NCBI GenBank assembly: GCA_016209995.1
Contig: JACQVC010000171.1
Span: forward strand, 1-5,855
DNA: 5,855 nucleotides
Reading direction: 5' to 3'
Source: Gemmatimonadota bacterium
Lineage (GTDB): Bacteria; Gemmatimonadota; Gemmatimonadetes; Longimicrobiales; Gaopeijiaceae
The stretch's first letter is position 1. Every line of letters starts with the position of its first letter. Positions 1 to 5,855 of this stretch are shown piece by piece. The translations under genes were made by a program, and so were the position numbers. The notes under the pieces are model-generated. The model ran no database searches and was not told the DNA's origin. It saw nothing but the letters and a program-made list of their open reading frames with translations.

Positions 1-717
1 ATCCGATTTGGCGCGATCGGAAAACCAGAACCCGATGAGCAGATAGCTGCACAGCCCTACGCCTTCCCAGCCGACGAACATCGTCGCGAAGCTCGACCCC
101 AGAACCAGGACGAGCATGAAGAAGACGAAGAGGTTCAGGTAGGCGAAGTAGCGAGGGTATCCAGCGTCTTCCCTCATGTACCCCACGCTGTACACGTGGA
201 TGAGGAAGCCTACTCCGGTCACCACCAGCGTCATCAAGAGCGAGAGCTGGTCGAGCTGCAGGGCCGCGTCGACCTCCAGTGTGCCCGCCGCGATCCACGT
301 CCAGTACCTCACGATGACCGGCTCGTGCAGCTCCACTCCCGCCATGCGCAGGAAGTTCACCCCGGCGATGACGAAGGCCAGTCCCACGGCGCCCGGCGCG
401 ATCCAGCTCGGCCAGCGATGCGTGAAAGGTCTGGGCTCGACCCCGTGGCCGCCCGCGTGCGCGCTAGGGGCGCTATGGTGTCCGTGATCGCCGTGTCCTG
501 CGTGCCCTCCGGGGCCTGCGTGCGCGCGCGCAGCGCCGGGCCGCACCGCGAGGGCCCGCCGAGCCGCCAGCAGCGCCAGCACGCCGTTCACCAGGAAGCC
601 CAAGGCCGGCAGCAGAACGATCAACCCGGGGAAGAACGGCTCGAACTCGCTCCCTGCACCGGGAGCCTGCGCGGCGACCTGCAGGGCCGCTTTCAGGGAG
701 GCGGTGATGAAGCTCAT
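1..717 (-). CDS. nuoL: NADH-quinone oxidoreductase subunit L (NuoL), N-terminal part
   Basis: This is the distal antiporter-like proton-pumping subunit of the membrane arm (ND5 homologue). 239 codons are visible from the ATG at 717, with no stop; the rest lies beyond the window. The translation starts [21 protein letters not shown] first helix fits at about 29-51, followed by a His-rich loop, a second helix at about 106-124, then [19 protein letters not shown] (138-156) and [17 protein letters not shown] (165-181). [20 protein letters not shown] (188-207) and [20 protein letters not shown] (213-232) are strong family signatures. Glu218 in GWEGVG corresponds to E. coli Glu144, an essential proton-path residue, so the N-terminal region is 74 residues longer than in E. 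coli: about 27 residues before helix 1 plus the loop. The start overlaps the nuoK stop as ATGA with no clear Shine-Dalgarno sequence, which suggests coupling to nuoK. A later start is possible but would remove the conserved ATGA overlap. Confidence 0.95.
   Translation of the reverse strand, partial: MSFITASLKAALQVAAQAPGAGSEFEPFFPGLIVLLPALGFLVNGVLALLAARRALAVRPGAARAHAGPGGHAGHGDHGHHSAPSAHAGGHGVEPRPFTHRWPSWIAPGAVGLAFVIAGVNFLRMAGVELHEPVIVRYWTWIAAGTLEVDAALQLDQLSLLMTLVVTGVGFLIHVYSVGYMREDAGYPRYFAYLNLFVFFMLVLVLGSSFATMFVGWEGVGLCSYLLIGFWFSDRAKSD
418..522 (-). other. His-rich loop encoded within nuoL
   Basis: Codons 66-100 of nuoL encode nine histidines in 35 residues (positions 66, 72, 75, 78, 80, 81, 87, 91 and 100), mixed with Gly, Ala and a few polar residues; the densest part reads [12 protein letters not shown]. 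It lies between predicted helices 1 and 2. The frame is continuous on both sides, so this is part of the protein. Such a stretch resembles metal-binding His-rich loops of transporters, but a metal role here is only a guess. Confidence 0.75.
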
Positions 718-1010
718 GACCGCAGCAGATTGAATTGATCGACGTTCACGGTCTCGTAGTGGCGGAAGATCGCGATGATGAGGGCGAGACCCACGGCCGC
801 CTCGGCCGCCGCCACGGTCATCACGAAGAACACGAAGACCTGACCCTCGATTCCGACGTACTGCGAGAGCGCCACGAAAGCGAGGTTGACCGCGTTGAGC
901 TGAAGCTCAATGCACAAGAAGATGATGATGGCGTTGCGGCGGACGAGCACGCCGAACGTGCCGATCACGAACAGGATCGCGCTCAGGACCAGAGATTCGG
1001 CGAGCATCAT
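714..1010 (-). CDS. nuoK: NADH-quinone oxidoreductase subunit K (NuoK)
   Basis: This is a small three-helix membrane subunit (ND4L homologue) between NuoJ and the antiporter-like subunits, part of the charged proton path. It has 98 residues, about the family norm of 100. Helices fit at about 4-22, 27-48 and 57-82. The two membrane glutamates essential in E. coli (Glu36 and Glu72) have counterparts here: Glu35 in [15 protein letters not shown] and Glu70 in [16 protein letters not shown]. The start is the first of two tandem ATG codons (1010 and 1007); the first overlaps the nuoJ TGA as TGATG, and using the second would drop one residue. The same frame stays open upstream to about 1721, but that part runs antiparallel to no recognisable protein and overlaps nuoJ and nuoI in another frame, so I exclude it. 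The TGA overlaps the nuoL ATG as ATGA. Confidence 0.96.
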   Translation of the reverse strand: MMLAESLVLSAILFVIGTFGVLVRRNAIIIFLCIELQLNAVNLAFVALSQYVGIEGQVFVFFVMTVAAAEAAVGLALIIAIFRHYETVNVDQFNLLRS

Positions 1011-1540
1011 CAGATGCGCCGCTTGGCGAGCACGATCGCGCCCACGATCGCGACCAGTAGCAGTACGGAGGTCACCTCGAACGGCACGAGGTAGTCCCGA
1101 AACATCGGCCCGGCGATGGCGCCCACCGCGTTGTGCTCCTCCACCAGCGCCCGCACGGCGCCCGGCCCACCTGCGACCGGCAAGAGCGCTCCCGTCAGCT
1201 CTCCCCCTCCCCCAAACCGCTGCGCCAGGATTCCGCCCAGCAGCCCGCTCAGCGCGAAGCCCATCACCATCCAGAGCCCACCCCGGATGTCGGGCTGATA
1301 ATCGTGCCCCAGGTTCAGGAGCATGATCACGAAGAGGAACAGTACCATGATCGCGCCCGCGTAAACGACTACCTGGATCGCGGCCAGGAAGTGGGCGTCC
1401 AGCAACACGAAAATGCCCGCGAGGCTCGCCAGCGTGAGGACCAGAAACAGCAGACTGCCGACGGGGTTCTTGCGCGTGACCATGCCGACGCCGCCGCCGA
1501 TCGCCAGCGCCGCGAGCAAGTAGAAGAAGACCTCTGCCAT
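1010..1540 (-). CDS. nuoJ: NADH-quinone oxidoreductase subunit J (NuoJ)
   Basis: This is a small membrane-arm subunit (ND6 homologue) beside NuoK and NuoA that takes part in coupling quinone reduction to proton pumping. It has 176 residues, close to E. coli NuoJ (184). Five hydrophobic helices fit at about 3-21, 28-48, 53-76, 88-107 and 152-172. The third contains the family signature [20 protein letters not shown] (58-77), the segment that carries the pi-bulge in complex I structures. The loop between helices 4 and 5 (about 108-150) is Gly-rich (GGGG at 110-113) and variable, ending in [21 protein letters not shown], which is typical. The ATG at 1540 lies 21 bp after the nuoI stop, with only a modest Shine-Dalgarno match (GGCGGA). 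Its TGA shares one base with the nuoK ATG, so translation of the two is probably coupled. Confidence 0.96.
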   Translation of the reverse strand: MAEVFFYLLAALAIGGGVGMVTRKNPVGSLLFLVLTLASLAGIFVLLDAHFLAAIQVVVYAGAIMVLFLFVIMLLNLGHDYQPDIRGGLWMVMGFALSGLLGGILAQRFGGGGELTGALLPVAGGPGAVRALVEEHNAVGAIAGPMFRDYLVPFEVTSVLLLVAIVGAIVLAKRRI

Positions 1541-1561
1541 GGAATGAGATCCGCCGCGTCT

Positions 1562-2062
1562 CTACTCGGTGCGCGGATCCGAAGGATCCCAGAGATGGGT
1601 AACGGGGTGATCCTGCGCCATCAGCCGGTCCAGATCGTAGACGAAGCGATCGCGCGAGTACTCCGCATTTTCGTAGTGCTGGCCCACGTGGATCGCCTCG
1701 ACCGGGCAAACCTCCTGGCACATTCCGCAGAAGATGCAGCGAAACTCATCGATCTCGTATACGATCGGGTAGCGGTTGCCGTTGTCATCCTCGCCGCCCA
1801 CCAGCCGGATGCAGTTGGCCGGACACACCGTGGGACAGAGTCCACAGGCTACGCACTTGGGCCGCCCGTCCGCATGCACCTCCATGCGATGCGTCCCGCG
1901 CCAGCGGGGGGACAGCGGATAGCGCTCTTCCGGATACTGGTACGTGACCTTGTGCGGGTTCACGAGATGCCGAAACGTGAGCGCCATGCCCTTGAGTGCG
2001 GCTCGCACGTACGAGGCGCGACCGGGTTCCGGTCTCGTCATGATCTTTGTTCCTATGGCCAC
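1562..2062 (-). CDS. nuoI: NADH-quinone oxidoreductase subunit I (NuoI), 2x 4Fe-4S ferredoxin subunit
   Basis: This is the ferredoxin-type subunit that carries clusters N6a and N6b and passes electrons from NuoG towards N2 and quinone at the membrane interface. It has 166 residues from a GTG start, near the family's usual 160-180. The first motif is [12 protein letters not shown] (Cys70, 73, 76, 80) and the second [12 protein letters not shown] (Cys109, 112, 115, 119). By the usual ferredoxin pattern each cluster takes three Cys from one motif and the last from the other. An additional Cys84 follows the first motif, as in PANCI of many NuoI. The C-terminal [19 protein letters not shown] is typical of the family. 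The start is uncertain: GTG at 2062 has a good ribosome binding site, while an in-frame ATG at 2041 (residue 8) with AGGA nine bases upstream would give 159 residues. The ATG at 2064 is in another frame and stops after three codons. nuoJ starts 21 bp downstream. Confidence 0.96.
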   Translation of the reverse strand: MAIGTKIMTRPEPGRASYVRAALKGMALTFRHLVNPHKVTYQYPEERYPLSPRWRGTHRMEVHADGRPKCVACGLCPTVCPANCIRLVGGEDDNGNRYPIVYEIDEFRCIFCGMCQEVCPVEAIHVGQHYENAEYSRDRFVYDLDRLMAQDHPVTHLWDPSDPRTE

Positions 2063-2064
2063 AT
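2053..2064 (-). other. Three-codon ORF overlapping the nuoI start
   Basis: On the minus strand ATG TGG CCA TAG (Met-Trp-Pro-stop) overlaps the nuoI GTG as ATGTG. It shares the AAGAGGGG ribosome binding site with nuoI, and its stop lies 11 bases before the in-frame ATG at 2041. It may be chance. If used, it would either compete with the GTG or hand ribosomes to the downstream ATG. Confidence 0.2.
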
Positions 2065-2067
2065 GAA

Positions 2068-2075
2068 CCCCTCTT
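2068..2075 (-). promoter_or_regulatory. Ribosome binding site of nuoI
   Basis: The spacer after the nuoH TGA reads AAGACAAGAGGGGTTCATGTG on the minus strand, through base 2060. AAGAGGGG is a purine-rich Shine-Dalgarno match with five bases between it and the GTG at 2062, and three before the overlapping, out-of-frame ATG at 2064. This supports the GTG as the nuoI start, but the ATG competes for the same site. Confidence 0.6.
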
Positions 2076-2079
2076 GTCT

Positions 2080-3363
2080 TCAGAGATCCGAAGCCACGAT
2101 CATCTCTGCTCTCTGATATTCAGTCCCTGATCTCCGCCGCGTCAGGTCGGCACCGCCGATTATTCTATCCCGGTCCAGCACGAACACGAAGAGCCCGGTT
2201 GCGACCAGGCTGACGGCGGTGAGCACCAGCCCATACGTGAATCCGTACGGGGTCCTGAGCGCGTCCAGAACGAGGATCGTGCCGCCGATCAGCATGATGT
2301 ACGCCAGCGCTGTGGGGATCATGACCTTCCAGCCGAGGTGCATGACCTGGTCGTAGCGGAAGCGCGGCAACGTCCAGCGCACCCAGATGTAGAGGAACAC
2401 GAAGAACGAGGTCTTGGCCGCGAACGCCGCCAAGGTCAGTGCGGTCTTCCACCACGCCGGCTCGGCGAGGAGCGGCGCGCCCGTCGCGTCGAAGCCGCTC
2501 ACCAGGGCTCCCCCTACCCAAAACATGTCGTCGCCTCGCCAGAATGGAATGTCCCACCCCCCGAGAAAGAGCGTCGCCATCAGCGCGGAGTTCGTCAGGA
2601 GGTGCGCGTACTCGGCGATGAAGAACATGCTGAATTTCATCGCCGAGTATTCCGTGTGATAGCCGGTGATCAGCTCCGATTCCGCCTCGGGCAGGTCGAA
2701 GGGCAGGCGGTTGTTCTCGGCAAACGCCGAGATCACGAACAGCAGAAAGGCGAGGGCCAGCGGGAACGCGAACCACCAGTCGAGCTGCTGTTGCCGCCAC
2801 ACCATCTCCGTGAGCGTGACGTTACCGGCCAGCATCAAGACGGCGACGAGGCTGAGACCCAACGCCACTTCGTAGCTGACCATTTGGGCGCTCGAGCGCA
2901 GCGCTCCCAGGAACGCATACTTGTTGTTCGAGGCCCAGCCCCCCAGAACGATCCCGTAGACGGCCAGCGAGCTGAGCGCCAGGACGAACAGAATCCCCAC
3001 CGGCAGGTCGGCCACGATCATGTCCACGACGCCCCAGGGCGTCGGGAGGGGAGCCGCAAACGGAACCACGGCAAAGATCACAGTCGCCGGCATGAGGGAC
3101 AGCATCGGTCCCAGAAAGAAATAGAACCTCGAGGCCGCCGCCGGACTGGTCTCCTCCTTGAGCAGATTCTTGAGTCCGTCGGCAATCGGCTGGAGCAGCC
3201 CGAACGGTCCGACGCGGTTCGGGCCGCGCCGGTCCTGCATGAACGCGGCGAGTCTACGCTCCAGCAAAGTGATGTAAGCCACTGACAGCAGTACCAACGT
3301 GAAGGTGGCGACGACTTTCGCGGATGACGCGATCAGGAAGGCTGTACCCGCGACCTTTTCCAT
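2080..3363 (-). CDS. nuoH: NADH-quinone oxidoreductase subunit H (NuoH), with C-terminal extension
   Basis: This is the membrane subunit that joins the peripheral and membrane arms of complex I and forms much of the quinone-access chamber. It has 427 residues and many hydrophobic helices. Family signatures occur in order: ERR at 35-37, QDRRGPNRVGPFGLLQPIAD at 43-62 followed by GLK, GWASNNKYAFLGALRSSAQ at 142-160, and the acidic quinone-site loop AENNRLPFDLPEAESELITG at 215-234. After the last canonical part (WVRWTLPRFRYDQVMHLGWK, 327-346, then a helix at about 349-366) there is an extra hydrophobic stretch at about 377-396 and a charged tail to 427. E. coli NuoH has about 325 and Thermus Nqo8 about 365 residues, so this is long; the family does include other long forms. 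There is also a roughly 30-residue loop (275-304) containing GDD and GFDATG. The ATG at 3363 follows a good ribosome binding site inside the nuoG stop; nuoI begins 17 bp downstream. Confidence 0.97.
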   Translation of the reverse strand: MEKVAGTAFLIASSAKVVATFTLVLLSVAYITLLERRLAAFMQDRRGPNRVGPFGLLQPIADGLKNLLKEETSPAAASRFYFFLGPMLSLMPATVIFAVVPFAAPLPTPWGVVDMIVADLPVGILFVLALSSLAVYGIVLGGWASNNKYAFLGALRSSAQMVSYEVALGLSLVAVLMLAGNVTLTEMVWRQQQLDWWFAFPLALAFLLFVISAFAENNRLPFDLPEAESELITGYHTEYSAMKFSMFFIAEYAHLLTNSALMATLFLGGWDIPFWRGDDMFWVGGALVSGFDATGAPLLAEPAWWKTALTLAAFAAKTSFFVFLYIWVRWTLPRFRYDQVMHLGWKVMIPTALAYIMLIGGTILVLDALRTPYGFTYGLVLTAVSLVATGLFVFVLDRDRIIGGADLTRRRSGTEYQRAEMIVASDL

Positions 3364-3366
3364 CGC

Positions 3367-4986
3367 CTACCTCACGGACCCGCTGACGGATGCCGGGAGC
3401 GGGGCCCCGGTGGGCCCGATCTGCTCGTACGTCAGTCCCTCCAGCTCCGCCACCTGGCGACCGATGCGGCGAAACGCTTCCGCTGCCGTGGTAGGCGCGA
3501 TCTGGCCCGTGAGCGCGGCCGCGATGGCCCAGAGCGCTTGCCACGCCGGCCGCGCCATGCCCGGCGCGGCGAGCCCCGGCCAGAAGCGTTGCAGCCGCCC
3601 CGCGAAATTCGTGAAGGTTCCCTCCGCTTCCGCGAACGTCGTCACCGGCAGCACGAAATGGGCGTGGCGCGCGGCTGCGGATGTATGCGGGTTTGCGTAC
3701 AGGAAGGCCTGCGCGCCGGTGCCAAACGACGCATCGGCATCCAGGAGCGGATCGCCCAGCACAATGAGCACGCCCCCATGCGTCGTCAGCTCCTCGAGGT
3801 CGCCGCTCGCATGCTCATCACCCACTCGCCGAAAGCCCAGCAGCTCGGCCCCTCGCCCGTTCGGAGCCAGCTCCCGGCGGCGGGCCAGTCCCGGGTAGCC
3901 GGGGCAGCGCACCTCGTTCGCCGCCAGTTCCGAGCGGTACAACAAGGACCCACCGCCGAGAGCGCCGACGAGCGCGGCGGTCGCAGCCAGATCCTCGTTC
4001 GAGTGAAACGGCGAAGCCAGCGCTACGACGCCGGCTGCGGCGGCCCCACGAAGTGCTTCGGCCGCCCGCGCGAGAGCCTCCGGCCAGCCGACGGCCTTGG
4101 CGCGGCCGCTTTCACGCACCATCGCCGCCTCGATGCGCTCGCCGGAATTCATCCACTCGTACCGCTGGCGACCGTAGTCGCACATCCAGTATCCGTTCAC
4201 GTCTAGGTTGGGGCGCGGGCGCAGGCGCTGTACCGCGTTATCGCGTACGTGAAGCTGGATGTTGCACCCCTGGCTGCAGTTAGGACAGATCGACGGCGTG
4301 TGGTCGAGGTCCCAGGCCCGCTGCTTGTGCAGAAAGTCTTTCGAGACCAGAGCACCCACGGGGCAGATGTCGACGATGTTTCCCGCCCACGGCGATCCGG
4401 CCAGCCCCTCCTCGAAGAACGTGTCAATGATGGATCGATCCCCTCGCTCGACGACACACAACCTGGGGTCCTCGGCGATCTCGTTCATGAAGCGCACACA
4501 GCGCGTGCACATCACGCAACGATCGCCGTAGAAGAGGACGTCACCCCCGAAGTCGTCGCGGCCGAAGACTCGCTTCGGCTCGGTGCCACGCCCATGCTTA
4601 CGCCCCTCCGCGAATACGTAGTCCTGGAGCTTGCACTCTCCGGACTGATCGCAGACCGGGCAGTCCAGCGGGTGGTTGAGGAGATAGAACTCGAGCACAG
4701 CCTGCCGCATGCGCCGTGCGTTCGCTCCCTCGGTTCGCACGACCTGGCCGTCCTGCACCGGTGTCACGCAGGCGGGCTGGAGCTTGGGCATCTTCTCGAC
4801 CTCGACCAGACACATTCGGCACATGGCCGGCCGCGAAGGGATGCCCGGGTGATAACAGTAGTGCGGAACCTTGACCCCCACCTTCTCGGCCGCGTGCAGA
4901 ATGGTCGTGCCCCGAGGCACCACCACCTCGCGACCGTCGATCGTGCAGCGCACGGTGTCTGTGGCTTTGGTCTCAGTCTCGCTCAT
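3367..4986 (-). CDS. nuoG: NADH-quinone oxidoreductase subunit G (NuoG), short form with N7 ligands
   Basis: This is the large Fe-S subunit of the complex I peripheral arm, carrying electrons from NuoF towards NuoI. It has 539 residues. The N-terminal ferredoxin-like domain has 2Fe-2S (N1b) ligands Cys44, Cys56, Cys59 and Cys73. The next domain has His105, Cys109, Cys112 and Cys118 (N5), then Cys157, Cys160, Cys163 and Cys208 (N4). A further set, Cys234-x2-Cys237-x3-Cys241-x27-Cys269, matches the optional N7 cluster known in E. coli and Thermus but absent from mitochondria. Residues about 290-539 are a shortened molybdopterin-oxidoreductase-like remnant; FVLPVTTFAEAEGTFTNFAGR (from residue 444) is the typical conserved segment. 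E. coli NuoG is about 908 and Thermus Nqo3 about 783 residues, so this one is markedly shorter. The ATG at 4986 is the only sensible start: the frame upstream is closed by a TGA within the 34-bp spacer. The Shine-Dalgarno match is weak (GAGCGG). It ends 3 bp before nuoH. Confidence 0.97.
   Translation of the reverse strand: MSETETKATDTVRCTIDGREVVVPRGTTILHAAEKVGVKVPHYCYHPGIPSRPAMCRMCLVEVEKMPKLQPACVTPVQDGQVVRTEGANARRMRQAVLEFYLLNHPLDCPVCDQSGECKLQDYVFAEGRKHGRGTEPKRVFGRDDFGGDVLFYGDRCVMCTRCVRFMNEIAEDPRLCVVERGDRSIIDTFFEEGLAGSPWAGNIVDICPVGALVSKDFLHKQRAWDLDHTPSICPNCSQGCNIQLHVRDNAVQRLRPRPNLDVNGYWMCDYGRQRYEWMNSGERIEAAMVRESGRAKAVGWPEALARAAEALRGAAAAGVVALASPFHSNEDLAATAALVGALGGGSLLYRSELAANEVRCPGYPGLARRRELAPNGRGAELLGFRRVGDEHASGDLEELTTHGGVLIVLGDPLLDADASFGTGAQAFLYANPHTSAAARHAHFVLPVTTFAEAEGTFTNFAGRLQRFWPGLAAPGMARPAWQALWAIAAALTGQIAPTTAAEAFRRIGRQVAELEGLTYEQIGPTGAPLPASVSGSVR
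3369..3373 (-). promoter_or_regulatory. Ribosome binding site of nuoH, overlapping the nuoG stop
   Basis: On the minus strand the junction reads GTGAGGTAGGCGATG. GAGGT is a good Shine-Dalgarno match five bases before the nuoH ATG, and its last T is the first base of the nuoG TAG stop. Ribosomes finishing nuoG therefore sit on the nuoH initiation site, which suggests translational coupling. The coupling is inferred from the layout, not shown. Confidence 0.7.
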
Positions 4987-5020
4987 GCTCGCTAGCCGCT
5001 CAGCAACTCGTCAGAGCCAC

Positions 5021-5855
5021 TCACGCCGCGACGGCCGCCACCGCCGAACAAACCCCCCGGTGGATGTGCGACAGATACTCCTCCCTGAACTTGCGGATCG
5101 AGGAAACGACCGGCGCGGCCGCTGAATCGGAGAGCACGCAAATCGTCGTGCCGGTCACCTCTTCGCTGGCCTCCAACAACGTATCGAGGTCGGCCTCCGT
5201 TCCGTTCCCCTCTTCGATCCGGCGGAGGATGCTCGTCATCCAGGCCGTTCCTTCGCGGCAGGGCGTGCACTGCCCGCACGACTCGTGGGCATAGAACTGC
5301 ACCATCCGACGCACCTGCTTCACGATGCAGGTGGTCTCGTCCATCACGATCACGGACCCGCACCCGAGCATCGAGCCGGCCTGCGCCACGGACTCGTAGT
5401 CCAGCCCGCACGCGATTTCGTCCGCGGCCATGATCGGCACCGAGCTGCCCCCTGGGATCACGGCCTTCAGGGCACGATCGCCCGGGATCCCGCCACACAT
5501 CTCGTAGATGAGCTCCCGGAAGTCGAAGCCGAGCGGGACCTCGTAGTTGCCGGGACGGCGAACGTGACCGCTCACGCAGAAGAGCTTCGTGCCCGGACTC
5601 TTCTCGGTTCCCCCCTGGCGGTACCAGGACGCGCTGTTCGCGACGATATGCGGAACCGCGGCCAGGGTCTCGACGTTGTTCACGGTGGTCGGCATGCCGA
5701 AGATGCCGGAAGCGGCGGGAAACGGCGGCTTCACCCGAGGCTGTCCGCGCTTCCCCTCCAGGGAGTTCATGAGCCCGGTTTCCTCACCGCAGATGTAGGC
5801 GCCCGCGCCTACGTGGACGGTCATGTCGACGTCGACCCCGGAGCCGAGGATGTTC
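5021..5855 (-). CDS. nuoF: NADH-quinone oxidoreductase subunit F (NuoF), C-terminal part
   Basis: This is the NADH-oxidising subunit of complex I, in the cytoplasmic peripheral arm; the family binds FMN and NADH and carries the 4Fe-4S cluster N3. The 5' end is beyond the window: 277 codons before the stop are visible, and the frame is open to the edge. By comparison with the roughly 445-residue E. coli protein, about 150-160 N-terminal residues are missing, including most of the FMN/NADH-binding region. Visible residues 17-27 read GAGAYICGEET, followed by SLEGKRGQPR, both hallmark NuoF stretches. The N3 ligands are present: SCGQCTPC gives Cys193, Cys196 and Cys199 (visible numbering), with the fourth Cys at 239 in TICVLSD. 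The region between them and GAGAY matches the SLBB-like part of the family. The protein ends in a short Ala/Val-rich tail. A 34-bp gap separates it from nuoG, its electron-transfer partner. Identification is firm; the apparent Met at 5824 is internal, not the start. Confidence 0.97.
   Translation of the reverse strand, partial: NILGSGVDVDMTVHVGAGAYICGEETGLMNSLEGKRGQPRVKPPFPAASGIFGMPTTVNNVETLAAVPHIVANSASWYRQGGTEKSPGTKLFCVSGHVRRPGNYEVPLGFDFRELIYEMCGGIPGDRALKAVIPGGSSVPIMAADEIACGLDYESVAQAGSMLGCGSVIVMDETTCIVKQVRRMVQFYAHESCGQCTPCREGTAWMTSILRRIEEGNGTEADLDTLLEASEEVTGTTICVLSDSAAAPVVSSIRKFREEYLSHIHRGVCSAVAAVAA

Noticed and set aside
445..531. GC-rich low-complexity tract in nuoL read as a possible assembly error or repeat element
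   Set aside because: The frame remains open and in register with conserved NuoL on both sides, and no exact tandem unit is repeated.
196..738. Plus-strand open frame (180 codons) opposite nuoL
   Set aside because: The minus strand encodes clear NuoL signatures across the same bases; the plus-strand product is Arg/Gln/His-rich without known domains.
1011..1721. Upstream part of the frame that contains nuoK, suggesting a NuoK fusion protein
   Set aside because: This part overlaps nuoJ and nuoI in another frame, has Arg/Gly-rich shadow composition, and NuoK has its usual length when started at 1010.
1133..2116. Long plus-strand open frame (327 codons) opposite nuoJ and nuoI
   Set aside because: It lies wholly antisense to two well-identified genes; its translation is rich in His, Arg, Gln and Glu with no recognisable domain, as expected for an antisense shadow in GC-rich coding DNA.
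2338..3285. Long plus-strand open frame (315 codons) opposite nuoH
   Set aside because: The product is highly charged and low in complexity, the mirror image of hydrophobic nuoH codons, with no family motif.
4249..4995. Plus-strand open frame (248 codons) opposite the 5' half of nuoG
   Set aside because: Antisense to a gene whose four Fe-S ligand sets are all intact; no ribosome binding site or motif supports it.
4987..5020. Possible hairpin or regulatory element in the 34-bp nuoF/nuoG spacer (GCTC...GAGC and a GCTAGC palindrome)
   Set aside because: The longest pairing I find is about four base pairs, too weak to call a terminator or control element.

Overview
The window is GC-rich and holds one densely packed gene cluster, entirely on the minus strand: the central part of a bacterial nuo operon encoding respiratory complex I (proton-translocating NADH:quinone oxidoreductase). 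In transcription order (high to low coordinates) the genes are nuoF (5' end cut off by the window edge), nuoG, nuoH, nuoI, nuoJ, nuoK and nuoL (3' end cut off). All five complete genes have plausible full reading frames, and every Fe-S ligand set that can be checked is intact.

Layout: 5855-5021 is the C-terminal part of NuoF (NADH-oxidising subunit, N3 cluster). 4986-3367 is NuoG (clusters N1b, N5, N4 and the optional N7, on an unusually short protein). 3363-2080 is NuoH (quinone-chamber membrane subunit with a C-terminal extension). 2062-1562 is NuoI (clusters N6a/N6b). 1540-1010, 1010-714 and 717-1 are the membrane subunits NuoJ, NuoK and NuoL. Gaps are 34, 3, 17 and 21 bp for F/G, G/H, H/I and I/J; J/K overlap by 1 base and K/L by 4 bases. 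No stretch over 300 bases lacks a gene. I see no internal promoter, terminator, RNA gene, mobile element or CRISPR array.

How the genes work together: NuoF takes electrons from NADH (its FMN/NADH-binding region is mostly outside the window) and passes them through the NuoF/NuoG Fe-S chain to NuoI. NuoI delivers them to quinone in the cavity formed partly by NuoH. NuoH, J, K and L are membrane-arm subunits that couple this to proton translocation. NuoE and the NuoA-D genes presumably lie upstream, and NuoM/N downstream.

Organism: a GC-rich, free-living, respiring bacterium. Separate nuoF and nuoG, N7 ligands on a short NuoG, a long NuoH and a His-rich loop in NuoL argue against a typical enterobacterial or mitochondrial-type operon. 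A soil or sediment phylum such as Gemmatimonadota or a relative is my guess, with low confidence.

The window looks like core metabolism, not an undescribed system. The points most worth a second look are the His-rich insertion in NuoL, the shortened NuoG that keeps N7, the NuoH C-terminal extension, and the ambiguous NuoI start.
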